Below, piece after piece: positions 50,540 to 60,798 of a DNA stretch of 64,000 bases (positions are counted from its first letter, which is position 1; every line of letters starts with the position of its first letter). A program made the translations under genes and the position numbers. The notes beneath the pieces are model-generated. The model was not told the origin of the DNA and did not search any database. It saw only the letters and a list, made by a program, of their open reading frames with translations. The stretch covers positions 6,957,501 to 7,021,500 of the forward strand of contig CAHIKZ030001813.1 of the NCBI GenBank assembly GCA_903632075.3, given 5' to 3'. The DNA comes from Acanthosepion pharaonis. Lineage: Eukaryota > Mollusca > Cephalopoda > Sepiida > Sepiidae.

Positions 50540-51945
50540 CGGATAGACCACGCCCGATTGGAGACGTCACGAAGGACGGAGACGCCCAACCAGAATCTCA
50601 TTAGCCGAAAGCGGTCACGTGATATGCGAGAAAGAGGGAAAGGACGCTCGACCAAGACCCATTGGTCGAAAACGGTCACCTGACATACGAGAGACCGGGA
50701 GAGATGGGTATGCGCCTCCCACCAGAGGCACTGTGGAGGAAGTAGGGGTGAAAATAAGAGCGATAATGGGAAATCAGAAATAATGCGACTTTTGAATTAT
50801 CAAGAAAAAACCCTGACGCCGACAGACCCACCCCAGTTTGTTGCGGCGTCAATAAAAGCAGAACCCCAAACCGACAGAAATCAGAGAGTTGCGGGGTAGA
50901 CGGCCAGAGCAGTTGGAGAGCGGACGGCGGGCCCTGTTCATTCGCCCCCAGGGCAAGAAGGGCCGGTCCGTTTGGCCCAGACAGGCAGAGAAGTTGCAGC
51001 CAAGTCGAAGAGAAGAAAATTGCCTGAAAGCCGCAGAGAAGTTAGAGCAGAGTTGCAGGCCAAACAAGCAGTTCAGTTCAGCCCCGGAAGGCAGAGAGAA
51101 GAGATCACCTCCAGACGGCAGAGAGAAGAGTTCGGACCTTGGCGAGAAGAGTTGCAGGACGGAAGAAGAAGAAGTTACTTGCAGTTGCGTCTAGAAGAAG
51201 TTGAAACCAGGCCAAGCCTGAGGGGGGAATTCGTCCAACCCAAATCGAAGTGAAGAAATACGTCCAACTCAAGCCGAAGCGAATAAGTTCGTCCAACCTG
51301 CCGAAGAGAAGAATCAGCCGTGAACGACTGGTAGAGATTAGCGCCCAGTGTCGAAACCAAACCACACCCGACACAAAATTTAGAGAGTAGGCAACCTGAA
51401 GTCTTTGTTGTATGATAGAAGCTTGCGCCACAGTCCACAAAGCGGGTCGGGAAGTAAGAATAATTTTTATGTAACGAACATTAGATATAAAAGGTTGTTA
51501 CCCTTTTTATCGGTGATTTTTGGCCCGTGGAGTTTTTCTTTTTTTTGTGTTGCCACCCCGTCGAACTCAACTTGCATACGGCCCCAATCCCCTGTTTGAT
51601 CCCGTCTGTCTAAGATCTAATCACAACGTGGGTAGGCAGACCGGAGATCAGTACAGTTACCCTAGTAACCAGGTGTTGGAAGCGAGTTGGGAACGGCGAG
51701 GCTGGTAATCATCTAACCAAAGGGTTGGAACGTCACACTTGGAGCAGCGAGGAGCGAACAGCTGACGCCGCGGCAAAAACGTCACGTCACAGTTGGAGCC
51801 GCGAACGAGATCGAACGACAGAGTCGACGCTGCGACCAGGAGGAGCGACGTCACAGTTGGCGCCGTGACCAAAGGATTCGACCCTGGACCAAGTGGCGTC
51901 ACAGTTGGATGCTCACTAGATGTACGTATTTCGGACCGAAATAAG
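50540..51945 (+). mobile_element. GC-rich island resembling a long LTR and leader
   Basis: An upstream part (50556-50700) has two related about 65-bp direct repeats with gcggtcacgtgatatgcgag / acggtcacctgacatacgag. gcgtcaataaaagcag near 50848 has AATAAA. A purine-rich segment follows (50880-51240, repeats of gcagagagaagag). At 51731-51920 a motif close to cgtcacagttggcgccgtga recurs four times; TTGGCGCC is typical of a primer-binding site. No gag follows. Boundaries are uncertain and the LTR reading is inference. Frames through it (up to 111 codons) are probably compositional. Confidence 0.5.
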
Positions 51946-52916
51946 ACCTTTTGCAATTTAAGATAGAAGTAAACAAATCTTAATCGATATTTTTTTAATC
52001 AGGATAACGTTTACTATCATATACAGATATCATAACCCCATGTATTTGTCAGACTATTTTTCGTTTATGGCGTTAAATTCTTCATTTTTCGATACAAGTA
52101 ATTACTCAATACCAATTCTAAAATATTCATAATTTGTAAACTGTTTTTCATCGAACAAATATGGAAATGTATTCTAATGGTGGTAGATAGAGCAATTGTA
52201 GGAAGACTTAGGAGGAGGAGGAGGAGGACACAAAACTTCAATAATTTGCGGGATAATCTCTCTCCTTAGTGGCCTGGCAATAAGTTGCCATGCATTATTA
52301 TTTATCAAAGAAAAAAGCGCTTTTAAGTTTAACCACTGATAGATGATTTTTCGGCAAATATTTATTCAATGCTTTTAATTGACGACAATATTTCTCTGCG
52401 TTGAATATTTCGTTATGTTTTAGCTCTTGATGATAGACGATACACTTCTTATGTCAATGAACAACAAGTATAACATTTTTTCGGGTGTTTTCCTAGTGTG
52501 GGGGTCGATTTTTCTTCTACACTAGGCGCTACCCGTTGTCACTTTCGTCGTATATGACTACAGAGGATCCACATTTTATCACTAGTGATGTTTCTAATGC
52601 TTCGCAGCAAATCTAATTTTTCAATGAGGAGCGGAGGGCAACAAGGGAGACAATGATCAGGTTCAAACACTTTTCCCAGTTCATGAATTTACTCTTTGAT
52701 CGTAGTGTGATTTCTGTTGAACTCTTGTTTAAATTTGTATGGAGTTCGCTTAGGTATTCTCTCAAGGACCGCGTGTAGAACCCCATTATTGACAGAACTT
52801 TGTCATTTAGAGAGAGGACTATTATAGAGAAAAAATGTATCGATTGAAAATAGATACACTATTCTTGGCATGTCTAGATATAAATTTTAATATCCAAGCA
52901 TCCTGTTGGTTTTACT
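51946..52916. other. Unassigned AT-rich stretch
   Basis: No gene recognised. A short (GGA)n tract is at 52210-52228. Confidence 0.3.
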
Positions 52917-53640
52917 CAACATAGGAATGTTTATTTATAGCATTTTTACAATGTTATCGTAGCACAAAGATGAACGAGAAGTGGGGAAAGGCTGATCAAC
53001 GATGTCTACCCTACACTTAGCTAATCCCACGCTCGACCCATTCAATCTAACCAATAGGCATATTAATGTTAATTTATGGTAATTATATTACAATTGTAGA
53101 ACGAGGCCAAAGGGAAGTGGGGTCAGGCTGATCTACACTATCTAACTTAAACCTAATTATTTCGATTCAAGATCCATTCATTCATTACAATTTACTCATT
53201 CACCACAAGAATTCATTCCCACAATTCACTCCGACATATACCACAATACCACATATTCACAAGGATCCTACAAAAACACCTATGATATAAAATGTCCACA
53301 ATGTAAAAATGTCCTTTTTTTAATCGGCATAGGAATGATTATTTATTATTCAAAAATGAATGAAAATGAAAAATGAATAATTATGGCACAAGGCCTAGGA
53401 GGAAGTGGAAGATGGCTGGTATACATTAACTATCCTAAATTTAACTGATCCGATTGACGACCCATTTATTCATTCATTAAAATTTACACATTCACCGCAA
53501 GAACGCATCCATCAAATTTGATCAGACATATGCCACAATATCACATATTCACAGGGATTGTACAAAAACACCTATGATATAAAAATTCCATGATGTAAAA
53601 ATTACCTTTTTTATTTTAATCTGCATAGGACTGCGTGAAT
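52917..53640. repeat. Tandem repeat, units of about 290 bp (three, first shortened)
   Basis: Each unit starts near cataggaatg-ttatttat (52918, 53326; 53623 begins a fourth). Each contains gaagtggggaaaggctgatc-like sequence (52977, 53115, 53405 region), cccattcattcattacaatt, catattcacaagga and aaaaacacctatgatataaa. The first unit lacks its right half. Confidence 0.75.
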
Positions 53641-53859
53641 ACTAAAACGTCCACCACCCCAAATTTATAGACAAACCATACAAATGCATGCTGGGCTTTG
53701 TTCCTAGCCAATAAGACAGACTCGGGATTTATTTCCTTTAGATTTTAAGTTCATATTAACCCCAGTTAATATTACTATATACCTTGTCATATACACACGC
53801 AGTTTTTCATCGCTCAAGGTGGGAGGGGCAGGAACGACGGCGGAAGTCTGTACCGTCGT

Positions 53860-53938
53860 CCAGGATGAATCAACATAGCTTCTGTATTAAGTTACAGTCC
53901 TTTTATTTTTGTCTGCCAACTGGACGCTAGTTGGAAAT
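53860..53938 (-). repeat. LTR fragment related to the 43507 element
   Basis: The minus strand ttccaactagcgtccagttg, gcagacaaaaataaa, then tgtaacttaatacag matches the first fifth of the 43507 LTR with few differences, then diverges. It is probably part of a related solo LTR reaching toward 53640. Confidence 0.6.
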
Positions 53939-56254
53939 TTTTCCTTTTCCTGCTTCTATGCAGTTCATTTCTTCCGACATTATTCATCTATGGTCGAACC
54001 AGAAGTTTGTACGACGGCCAGCCACTTCGTCTCGGCGTCTAATATATCTTGTCATTCATGGTTTTAATCTGTCATCAGCCCAGATTATCCTTGAGGAATC
54101 AACATGTCCGAATTCCGGTCAACATTTCGTCAACCGTGACTAAGGCAAATTCTACTTTTTTTTGGATGATTAGTGCTAATACAACTTAAACGAATTTCGA
54201 CGATCATTTTACTTTGCGAACTTTGTTTCTTTACAGTCAACCTAATTTAGAGGACTAAACTTACTAAAATAACAACTTTCATTTTTCTCGTCGAACAAGG
54301 GTCCATGTTTTCCAAGTTCAACTATTTCGCTTAGTATCTTTTTTTCTTTATATCATCCAGCAGTTCAGTTTCCGGTGTAGTCAATACTGATTTGGTTAAT
54401 TATGATCTGAAGTATTTTTTATATCCATTTGCTTCATCAACATTTTACATGTACACCTTTTGTATTATTTCGTACATGAACTTTGTCAACTAAGTTTTAC
54501 AGGTACACCTTAGTATAATTACAGTACCTGAGCTTTTGTACCGATTCATGTATTCATATATGAGCTCTCATATTGTTAAAATTCTATAAGGGACCTGTTA
54601 ACGTTCGTATCTGTACTTAAGTTTTGTACTTGTGAAATTTCATGTTTGAAACTCTACTTCACAAATCTATAACTTACATCAACTTCTACCACATCATTGT
54701 GCCAAATGGCATAATCTGTTCATTTTTCCTAAGTTAACAAAACTTGTTCACGGGTTAAGTTCACCGGAACACTAGTCTGAATCGAATATTTATTTGTTTT
54801 TATTTGTAAAATTTTGTAAATAAATATTGCCTAATTTTAAATATCCTCGTTTTGTTGCCCATTTTGTTTCACCTATCAGATTTCACGTCATTTATAATTA
54901 AATTTAGCAGGCCTCCCGTGATTATCCTTTTTGGGCGCACAGGCCATTTTATATCACGCTCCAGTTCAGGGGGTCCACTACAATTTAATCTAAACCCATT
55001 TTGAGTTCGACAAAAAAATTAACCATTTTGATATTTAGTAATCGGCTGCGGGAATAAATAAAGTTAATGTTTATTTGAAGGTGAGCATTGAAAGAGTAAA
55101 AAGTGATCATGTCAAAAATACTAAAATAAGTTCTGATATATTAGGCCTTAAAAATAAAATTTGTGTTTAGACGCACACATGACAATGTCATAAAACATTA
55201 TGATACTGATATTTCACAATTTTAAAAACCAACTGGTTTCATGAATCATTGTTATAAAATAGGATGACTGTTCTTTAATTGATCCCTCGTGGTCGTAGCT
55301 TGCGTAAATGTAAAGCGGGAATGAGAAAATATTACAACGTAAAAGTTAACGGTTAAAATAACCTGTAAATGTTCATGTCAACAATGAAAAACTGTTGTAA
55401 CCTTCAATCCGGGTTTTTGACGTCGAATACTGTCTGCAGATGATCTCGAACCTAACCCTTTCATCAAGTCCATGTAAGTAGATTGATCTCGTTTTGCTCT
55501 CTATATAACACGAAGTTATGAAATATATCAGAAATATATTCTATTATCTTGAAGATAATGTTGAACATTGTATTGATTGAAATTCCCATATATTATTTTT
55601 TCATGATCTCAGGTATATGACAGACTGAAAAGCAAAAGAATTTACTCTACTTAATAGGTAATATCACCGACCAAAGTTCCATATACATCGTGTAAGGAAA
55701 TCGAAATCATATTTTCACATTATTGGTTATCCTACTGTTTTTTTTACAGGAATAACTTCAGGCCCATCAGAACCTAATCGCAGGTAAACTGCATAAAAAT
55801 TGCAACTCCTTGGGCCCCAAATATTTATCAATGTTAGCATGAAATAACTCAAACGATTTGATAAGCAGATGTTAAATAGTGGAAACGTAATTAAATCTAT
55901 TGCACAATATAACTGTACAAAACGATATCACTTCCAAATCTCGAAATAGAGAAACAAAATCAATTTGATTCCTGGCGTCATATTTTAATGCAAAAAAAAT
56001 ATGTTAATTATTATGATAATTCTACTCCAAATATTTTGCACCAGAATACCATCTAAAGAAACCACGTTTGCCTTCAAAATCAGCATTGACATGCTGGAAT
56101 GTATTCGTAGGAAATATGCATTTACAACAATACAAGACGGGAACTAAAAAAATGGAGAAGTCAACATCAAGCAGATGCCTCACTTTGAATATCCGAGAAG
56201 TGTTTTAACAGAAGAAGGAAAATGTGACGACACCGAAAAATGAACATGCATTAA
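53939..56254. other. Unassigned stretch of about 2.3 kb
   Basis: A 70-codon plus frame at 53931-54143 has no motif. It may include internal or LTR sequence of the element related to 53860-53938 (for example ctccagttcagggggtccac at 54958-54979), but no protein domain is visible. Confidence 0.3.
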
Positions 56255-56620
56255 ACAAACGAAAATAGCGTAACAAGAGCGAAACAAATGACTAGAAAAC
56301 GGAATATTTCGTTAGAAACAGTGTTGAATTGTTATGTGTTATCCATCCTCTCATATGACAGTGAATGCTGGACAATATCCCCACGGATGAGAACAAAATC
56401 GGAGGAAGCAGAAATAGGGTTCTGTAGAACAATACGGAAAGTTCAGTTGACACGCAGAATAAGCAACAATGGAGTCTTAAAATGGCAACAGAATGTTATA
56501 CTCTGAATCAGGAATAGATAACTGAAATTCCTTGGACACATAATGGGGAACCAATCTTTGGAAAACTTAAATCTCACGTCGGTTATTGAAGGAAAGAAAG
56601 ATAATCAAAGGCAGTCAGTC
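56255..56620 (+). pseudogene. LINE (lineage L1) C-terminal fragment
   Basis: The frame from 56288 reads MTRKRNISLETVLNCYVLSI, then LSYDSECWTISPRMRTKSEE and FCRTIRKVQLTRRISNNGVL. This equals the RRxxxxxxVLNCYVxSxLLYGSECWTISxxMKxRLEAxEMWFYRRMLRxxWTxxxSNExVL block after the RT core. Later in other frames come KFLGHIMGNQ and LENLNLTSVI. The 72-codon frame is unusually intact for this family in the window. Confidence 0.85.
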
Positions 56621-56629
56621 TTCTTTAAT

Positions 56630-57025
56630 GATTGATTGGCTCGTTTTCTATGGTTTATCAACCCTTTGCAGGTTATTTAAAGCCAGAAAATATATTTATG
56701 TCTTAGGAATGTTTTTTTAAGATAATAATGATTTAGTGATACAAGTTTGACTCATTAATATGTAGCTGGGGGAGAAGAGGTGAATTCATGCCTTTTACCA
56801 AGTCTATTTGCACGTAAGGGTCTATAATGAATCCAACTGGAATTGAACCTCTGCACTTCGATTAACAATTCCGATCCATTATCCATTACACCACCAGCAC
56901 ATCCCAACTTGCAGCACCTGACATTCTAAAGCGGTTATCCATATAGGTATTGATCGAGGTAGGCGTTGCTTAACTTAGGTGATCGTACGAGAACCGGTGT
57001 TCTAAATAATGAGATTGTGTGAAGG
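56630..57025 (-). mobile_element. Composite SINE: 5S rRNA head + tRNA-like head + body + tail (copy II)
   Basis: The minus-strand order is 5S-derived (57025-56905), tRNA-like (56904-56833), body with ggcatgaattcacctcttct, and tail ggctttaaataacctgcaaa then gttgataaaccat (to 56630). It is collinear with copy I at 8206-8590. Here the B-box is intact (ggttcaattcc, 56849-56839) and the A-box region is tggtgtaatggataa. The first third of the 5S part is diverged. Confidence 0.85.
56905..57025 (-). pseudogene. 5S rRNA-derived segment
   Basis: The minus strand has aacaccggttctcgtacgat, cacctaagttaagcaacgcc and cgatcaatacctatatggat, then aaccgctttagaatgtcagg and tgctgcaag. These are the 5S blocks from position 25 or so to the 3' end. 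It joins the tRNA-like segment without a gap. Confidence 0.85.
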
Positions 57026-57190
57026 GATACCGAAACGGTGTATGAGAGCCTTAGCAAAGGCTCATAAAGGAAATGATGATGTGTGGATGGCCATGAACGA
57101 CTATGCTCTGAAGGATCGCAACATATAGTAGAAGCAACAGAAAAAGAAGCAGACGAAGGAGAAGGCATTTAAAATAAATTAAGGAAATCC

Positions 57191-57510
57191 ATAAAGTCTC
57201 TCTTACAACTGAAACGTAATCTATAAAGTTTCTCTTACAATTAAAGCGAAAACAATAAAGTTTCTCTTACAAGTGAAACGTAATCGATAGAGTTTCTTTT
57301 ACAACTGAAACATAATCTATAATATATGTCTTATAGCTGAAACGTAATCAATAATTTTTTTCTTACAACTGAAACGTAATCGAGAAAGTCTTTCTTATAA
57401 TTGAAATGTAATTTATAAAGTCTCTCTTACATTTGAAACGTAATCTATAAAGTTTCTCTTACCATTGGAACATGATATATAAAGCTTTGCTTACAAATGA
57501 ATCTATCCCT
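57191..57510 (+). repeat. Ten exactly phased 32-bp tandem repeats
   Basis: The consensus starts ataaagtttctcttacaact and ends gaaacgtaatct. Ten units run from 57191 to 57510 with substitutions but no net length change in any unit (starts at 57191, 57223 ... 57479). No spacers occur and the 32-bp period does not preserve a reading frame. Confidence 0.93.
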
Positions 57511-57784
57511 AATAGTTGGCACGAGGCAGATCTTGAGTCAAACTAAACTAAGAAAATTTGGTTATTCTAAGCTAAGAATATTTTTTGTCATGGATACATG
57601 TTTTCTGAAACAAAGACACTAGCGAGAATCGACCGCATGGCTGTTAATCCTCTTTTCAAGCTTTTTGAACAGCTTGTAAGAATGGAATTGTGAAAGGAGA
57701 AACCACGCCTAATGTTTGACTTCGTGATGCAGGAGATTGGGCGCCTTGCTTGCTTTTTTCTTCGCACCCAATTTTTAGTTCTTT

Positions 57785-57792
57785 TTCATTAT

Positions 57793-57880
<88 letters not shown>

Positions 57881-57910
57881 GTACACAAACATATATATAT
57901 ATATATATAT
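57785..57910. repeat. (TACA)n(TA)n compound microsatellite
   Basis: TACA units (57791-57817), a long TA block, and further TA blocks after short breaks. Confidence 0.96.
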
Positions 57911-58422
57911 TTCTTTTTTTTCTGCGCAGAATTTTTATCTAATGATGAATACCAGGCACATGGCATAAAGGATGACGCCATTAATCAGAGCATACAACAG
58001 GTCAGTGGCTCACTGTGTCCTCGGAACAACAACAATAACTCATATCCGGTATTCACATTAAAGTCGAATAACGGAAACGTTGTTCACCGCAAGGCGTTTT
58101 TGGCATTTTCACCGAGTCTCTGCTTGTTGAAGAATAGGTACATTCCAATGTATATTTGTACTTTTTGAGCATGCGTGCAATCTATATTTTCAGCTGGGGG
58201 ATACATTCTCTGTCTTATATATTGTATATGCGTGTAGAAGATCTTTTCCTTAATGGCGTTCTGTCTATTTACGGCTTTCTTTGTTTGGCAGATTAGTAGT
58301 AATTACAAGATATGTAGTTTGTGGTCTAAACAGGAAAAAACATTTTTAATATTGTGTCAGAATGAGCATTGTAGAGATCATGATGCTTTTGTCATGACTG
58401 TTATACGCCAAAATTATCTCTT

Positions 58423-58424
<2 letters not shown>
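57911..58424. other. Unassigned stretch
   Basis: No gene recognised. Confidence 0.3.

Positions 58425-58492
<68 letters not shown>
58425..58492. repeat. (CT)n(TA)n compound microsatellite
   Basis: CT block followed by TA block. Confidence 0.97.
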
Positions 58493-58499
<7 letters not shown>

Positions 58500-58607
58500 T
58501 ATTTTCTAATTAAAAATAGGGTTCATATATGAAAAATATTTATGATATTTTAAAAAGAAAATAATTGTAATATTTTTCTATACTGTTTTTTTTTTTTTTA
58601 ATATTGT

Positions 58608-58644
58608 AACGGCTAAGAACACCGGATTATAAATCTTACTCTGA

Positions 58645-58733
<89 letters not shown>
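58608..58733 (+). repeat. Repeat R4, copy 2, with (ATT)n(TA)n tail
   Basis: gctaagaacaccggattata, then (ATT)n and about 36 TA units, the same order as at 32609-32693. Confidence 0.75.
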
Positions 58734-58735
<2 letters not shown>

Positions 58736-59001
58736 GTATGTTTATATATATGTGTGTGTATATATATATATGTACATATATGTACGTGTATATATATATG
58801 TATGTGTATATATATGTATATATATGTGTGTATATGTGTATATATATGTGTGTTTAATATATATATATGGGTATGTTTTTATATATGTGTGTGTATATAT
58901 ATATGTGTACATATATGTACGTATATATATATGTATGTGTATATATATATATATATATGTGTGTATATATGTATATATATGTGTGTTTATATATGTGTGT
59001 A
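58734..59001. repeat. Two ~134-bp TA/TG minisatellite units
   Basis: Each unit starts gggtatgttt (58734 and 58868) and contains gtacatatatgtacg and atgtgtgttta. The array continues as irregular TA/TG to 59167. Frames here encode Tyr/Ile/Cys/Val repeats and are not genes. Confidence 0.9.
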
Positions 59002-59111
59002 TGTGTATATATATATATGTATGTCTGTGTATATATATGTATGTTTGTTTATATAAATATGTGTGTGTATATATATATATATATATATGTGTGTGTATAT
59101 ATATATATATG

Positions 59112-59167
<56 letters not shown>

Positions 59168-59172
<5 letters not shown>

Positions 59173-59434
59173 AAACTTGACTAATGCATGGAATAATAAT
59201 GCAACACAAAATGTACTTAGAACAAAATGTATTGAAACAAGAAAGTGTACACAATATTTACATATAGTCTTTTGTATATTCCTGGTAAGACCGTGCCTGG
59301 AGAATGTGTTGACTGAGTCGCAGTCGGGCAGAGTCTCTGGTTGAATCTCTTGATTCCTCCCTCCCTTCCCTGTACCAACCATATTTATATGGTCGGTACT
59401 CCACTATGCAAATTAGGTGGCTCCTACCTCAACA
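59168..59434 (-). repeat. 3' LTR of a minus-strand Ty3/gypsy-type element
   Basis: In minus sense it starts TGTTGAGGTAGGAG at 59434 and ends AGTTTCAACA at 59168; TGTTGA/TCAACA are inverted ends. A TATA box (atataaatat) lies at 59390-59381. It is inserted in a TA/TG array, so a target duplication cannot be told apart. Confidence 0.85.
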
Positions 59435-59444
59435 CCCCCCTCCC
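59435..59444 (-). promoter_or_regulatory. Polypurine tract
   Basis: GGGAGGGGGG on the minus strand directly before the LTR start. Confidence 0.88.
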
Positions 59445-59583
59445 AAGCCTTGGAATCCCTTTTGGATTTCAAACTGGCTTCCTATATGGGTTGATGACTA
59501 TGGCTATTTCTTTGTAGAACCATTTGCATACTTCATATGCATATGTCCATCCGCTTAATTTTAATATTTTTTCCGTTTTGGAT

Positions 59584-60654
59584 TCACGTCCAATGGGTCC
59601 GTGAACTTTCGTTCTTACCAGATCTTCTCGGTTCAGGAGTATTCCGCGGAGGTTCTACGTGAAACATATCATACATTACCTCAATGGGATCTTCCTCCTC
59701 ATCCGGTATACTCTCTTCATGCTCTATAACGTAACATTTTTTAAGTTGATTCTGGTGCCTTTTATGAGTATTCTTCGGCACTTTAATTATGTAAATCAGG
59801 TCACCGATTCTCTTGTCCACTATGCCTCGCTCCCAGAACTCAACGTTGTTTTTGTAGCACTTGAAAAACATCTTCTCTCCGGAGGTGTATCTTTTTCTCG
59901 CTGTATACATAGTATTCTTTACTCTATTTTTTCCTGGCAAAAGTTTGTCAAACACTGACTTAACTTTCCTAGCGAACATTAGTTCAGCTGGTGCCATGTT
60001 TGAGTGTGTTCTCTGGTTTGGCGTAATTCTGTATACTTGTAGGAATTGCTGAAGCGCCTTTTCCGTTGGAACTCCTGAGGTTTTCTTCAGAGCGTGATTT
60101 AAAGTATCGACAAATCTTTCTGCTAGTCCATTGGACCTTGGATGATACGGCGGCGTCGTTATGTGGTTAATTTGATATAACTCACAAAATTCCTTAAATT
60201 CTTCAGAAGTGAATTGTGTACCATTGTCACTCACAATACACTCTGGCACACCGAACCGTGCAAATAGTTCATGCAAAATAGTTGTTGTGGTATTGGACGT
60301 AGGCTTTTTACATCGTAGTACTTCCGGCCATTTTGTAAAACTATCTACCACTATTAAGTAGTTATAATCTTCTACTGGACCAGCGAAATCAATGTGTAAT
60401 CTTGTCCACGGATGATCCGTCTTGGGCCATGGTTTGTGTACTATAGGTGGTGCCTTAGCTGCTACCGCACACCCTTTACACCGATGAACCATGTTTGCGA
60501 TATCCACATCCATTCCTTTCCAATATACAAAGCTTCGCATTAAGCTTTTTGTTCTATTATCCCCCGGGTGACCCATATGAAAGTCCCGTAGTATTCTTTT
60601 CTGCAACTTTTTTGGTACTACTACTCTCTCACCATATAATAAAAACTCCTTCAC
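59584..60654 (-). CDS. Integrase of the 59168 element (long open frame)
   Basis: An open frame of 356 codons. The N-terminal zinc-binding HHCC is H26, H29, C59, C62 (DFHMGHPGDNRTK...VHRCKGC). The core has D89 (LHIDFAGP), D143 (SDNGTQF) and E179 (NGLAERF), with exactly 35 residues between the last two, so the DD35E triad is complete. The C-terminal region has RYTSGEKMFFK and GDLIYIIKVPKNTHKRHQNQ, an SH3-like end. This is the gag-pol C-terminus, not an independent gene: the frame is preceded by TAG just upstream of a GTG (60654), and the link to RNase H is broken by frameshifts. The catalytic residues are intact but the element as a whole is not. Confidence 0.9.
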   Translation of the reverse strand: MKEFLLYGERVVVPKKLQKRILRDFHMGHPGDNRTKSLMRSFVYWKGMDVDIANMVHRCKGCAVAAKAPPIVHKPWPKTDHPWTRLHIDFAGPVEDYNYLIVVDSFTKWPEVLRCKKPTSNTTTTILHELFARFGVPECIVSDNGTQFTSEEFKEFCELYQINHITTPPYHPRSNGLAERFVDTLNHALKKTSGVPTEKALQQFLQVYRITPNQRTHSNMAPAELMFARKVKSVFDKLLPGKNRVKNTMYTARKRYTSGEKMFFKCYKNNVEFWERGIVDKRIGDLIYIIKVPKNTHKRHQNQLKKCYVIEHEESIPDEEEDPIEVMYDMFHVEPPRNTPEPRRSGKNESSRTHWT

Positions 60655-60798
60655 CTATTGAATAAATCTCCTGCACTTTTTGGTCATTTGCTACTATTTT
60701 GCTTTTTATTTCTAAATGAAATCATCGCTTTCAGCTTCCTTTTTTAATTTCCTTTAGTGTAACCGGTAGCTCTCTTACAATGTTGTTTACCATGCTTT

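Noticed and set aside
50889..51440. Arg/Glu-rich frames of about 100 codons on both strands
   Set aside because: Purine-rich low-complexity sequence in an LTR-like region; no gag or pol motif.
57191..57510. CRISPR-like array
   Set aside because: The repeats are contiguous with no spacers, the DNA is eukaryotic, and there are no cas genes.
59659..60052. Plus-strand frames within the integrase
   Set aside because: Antisense to the DD35E integrase frame.
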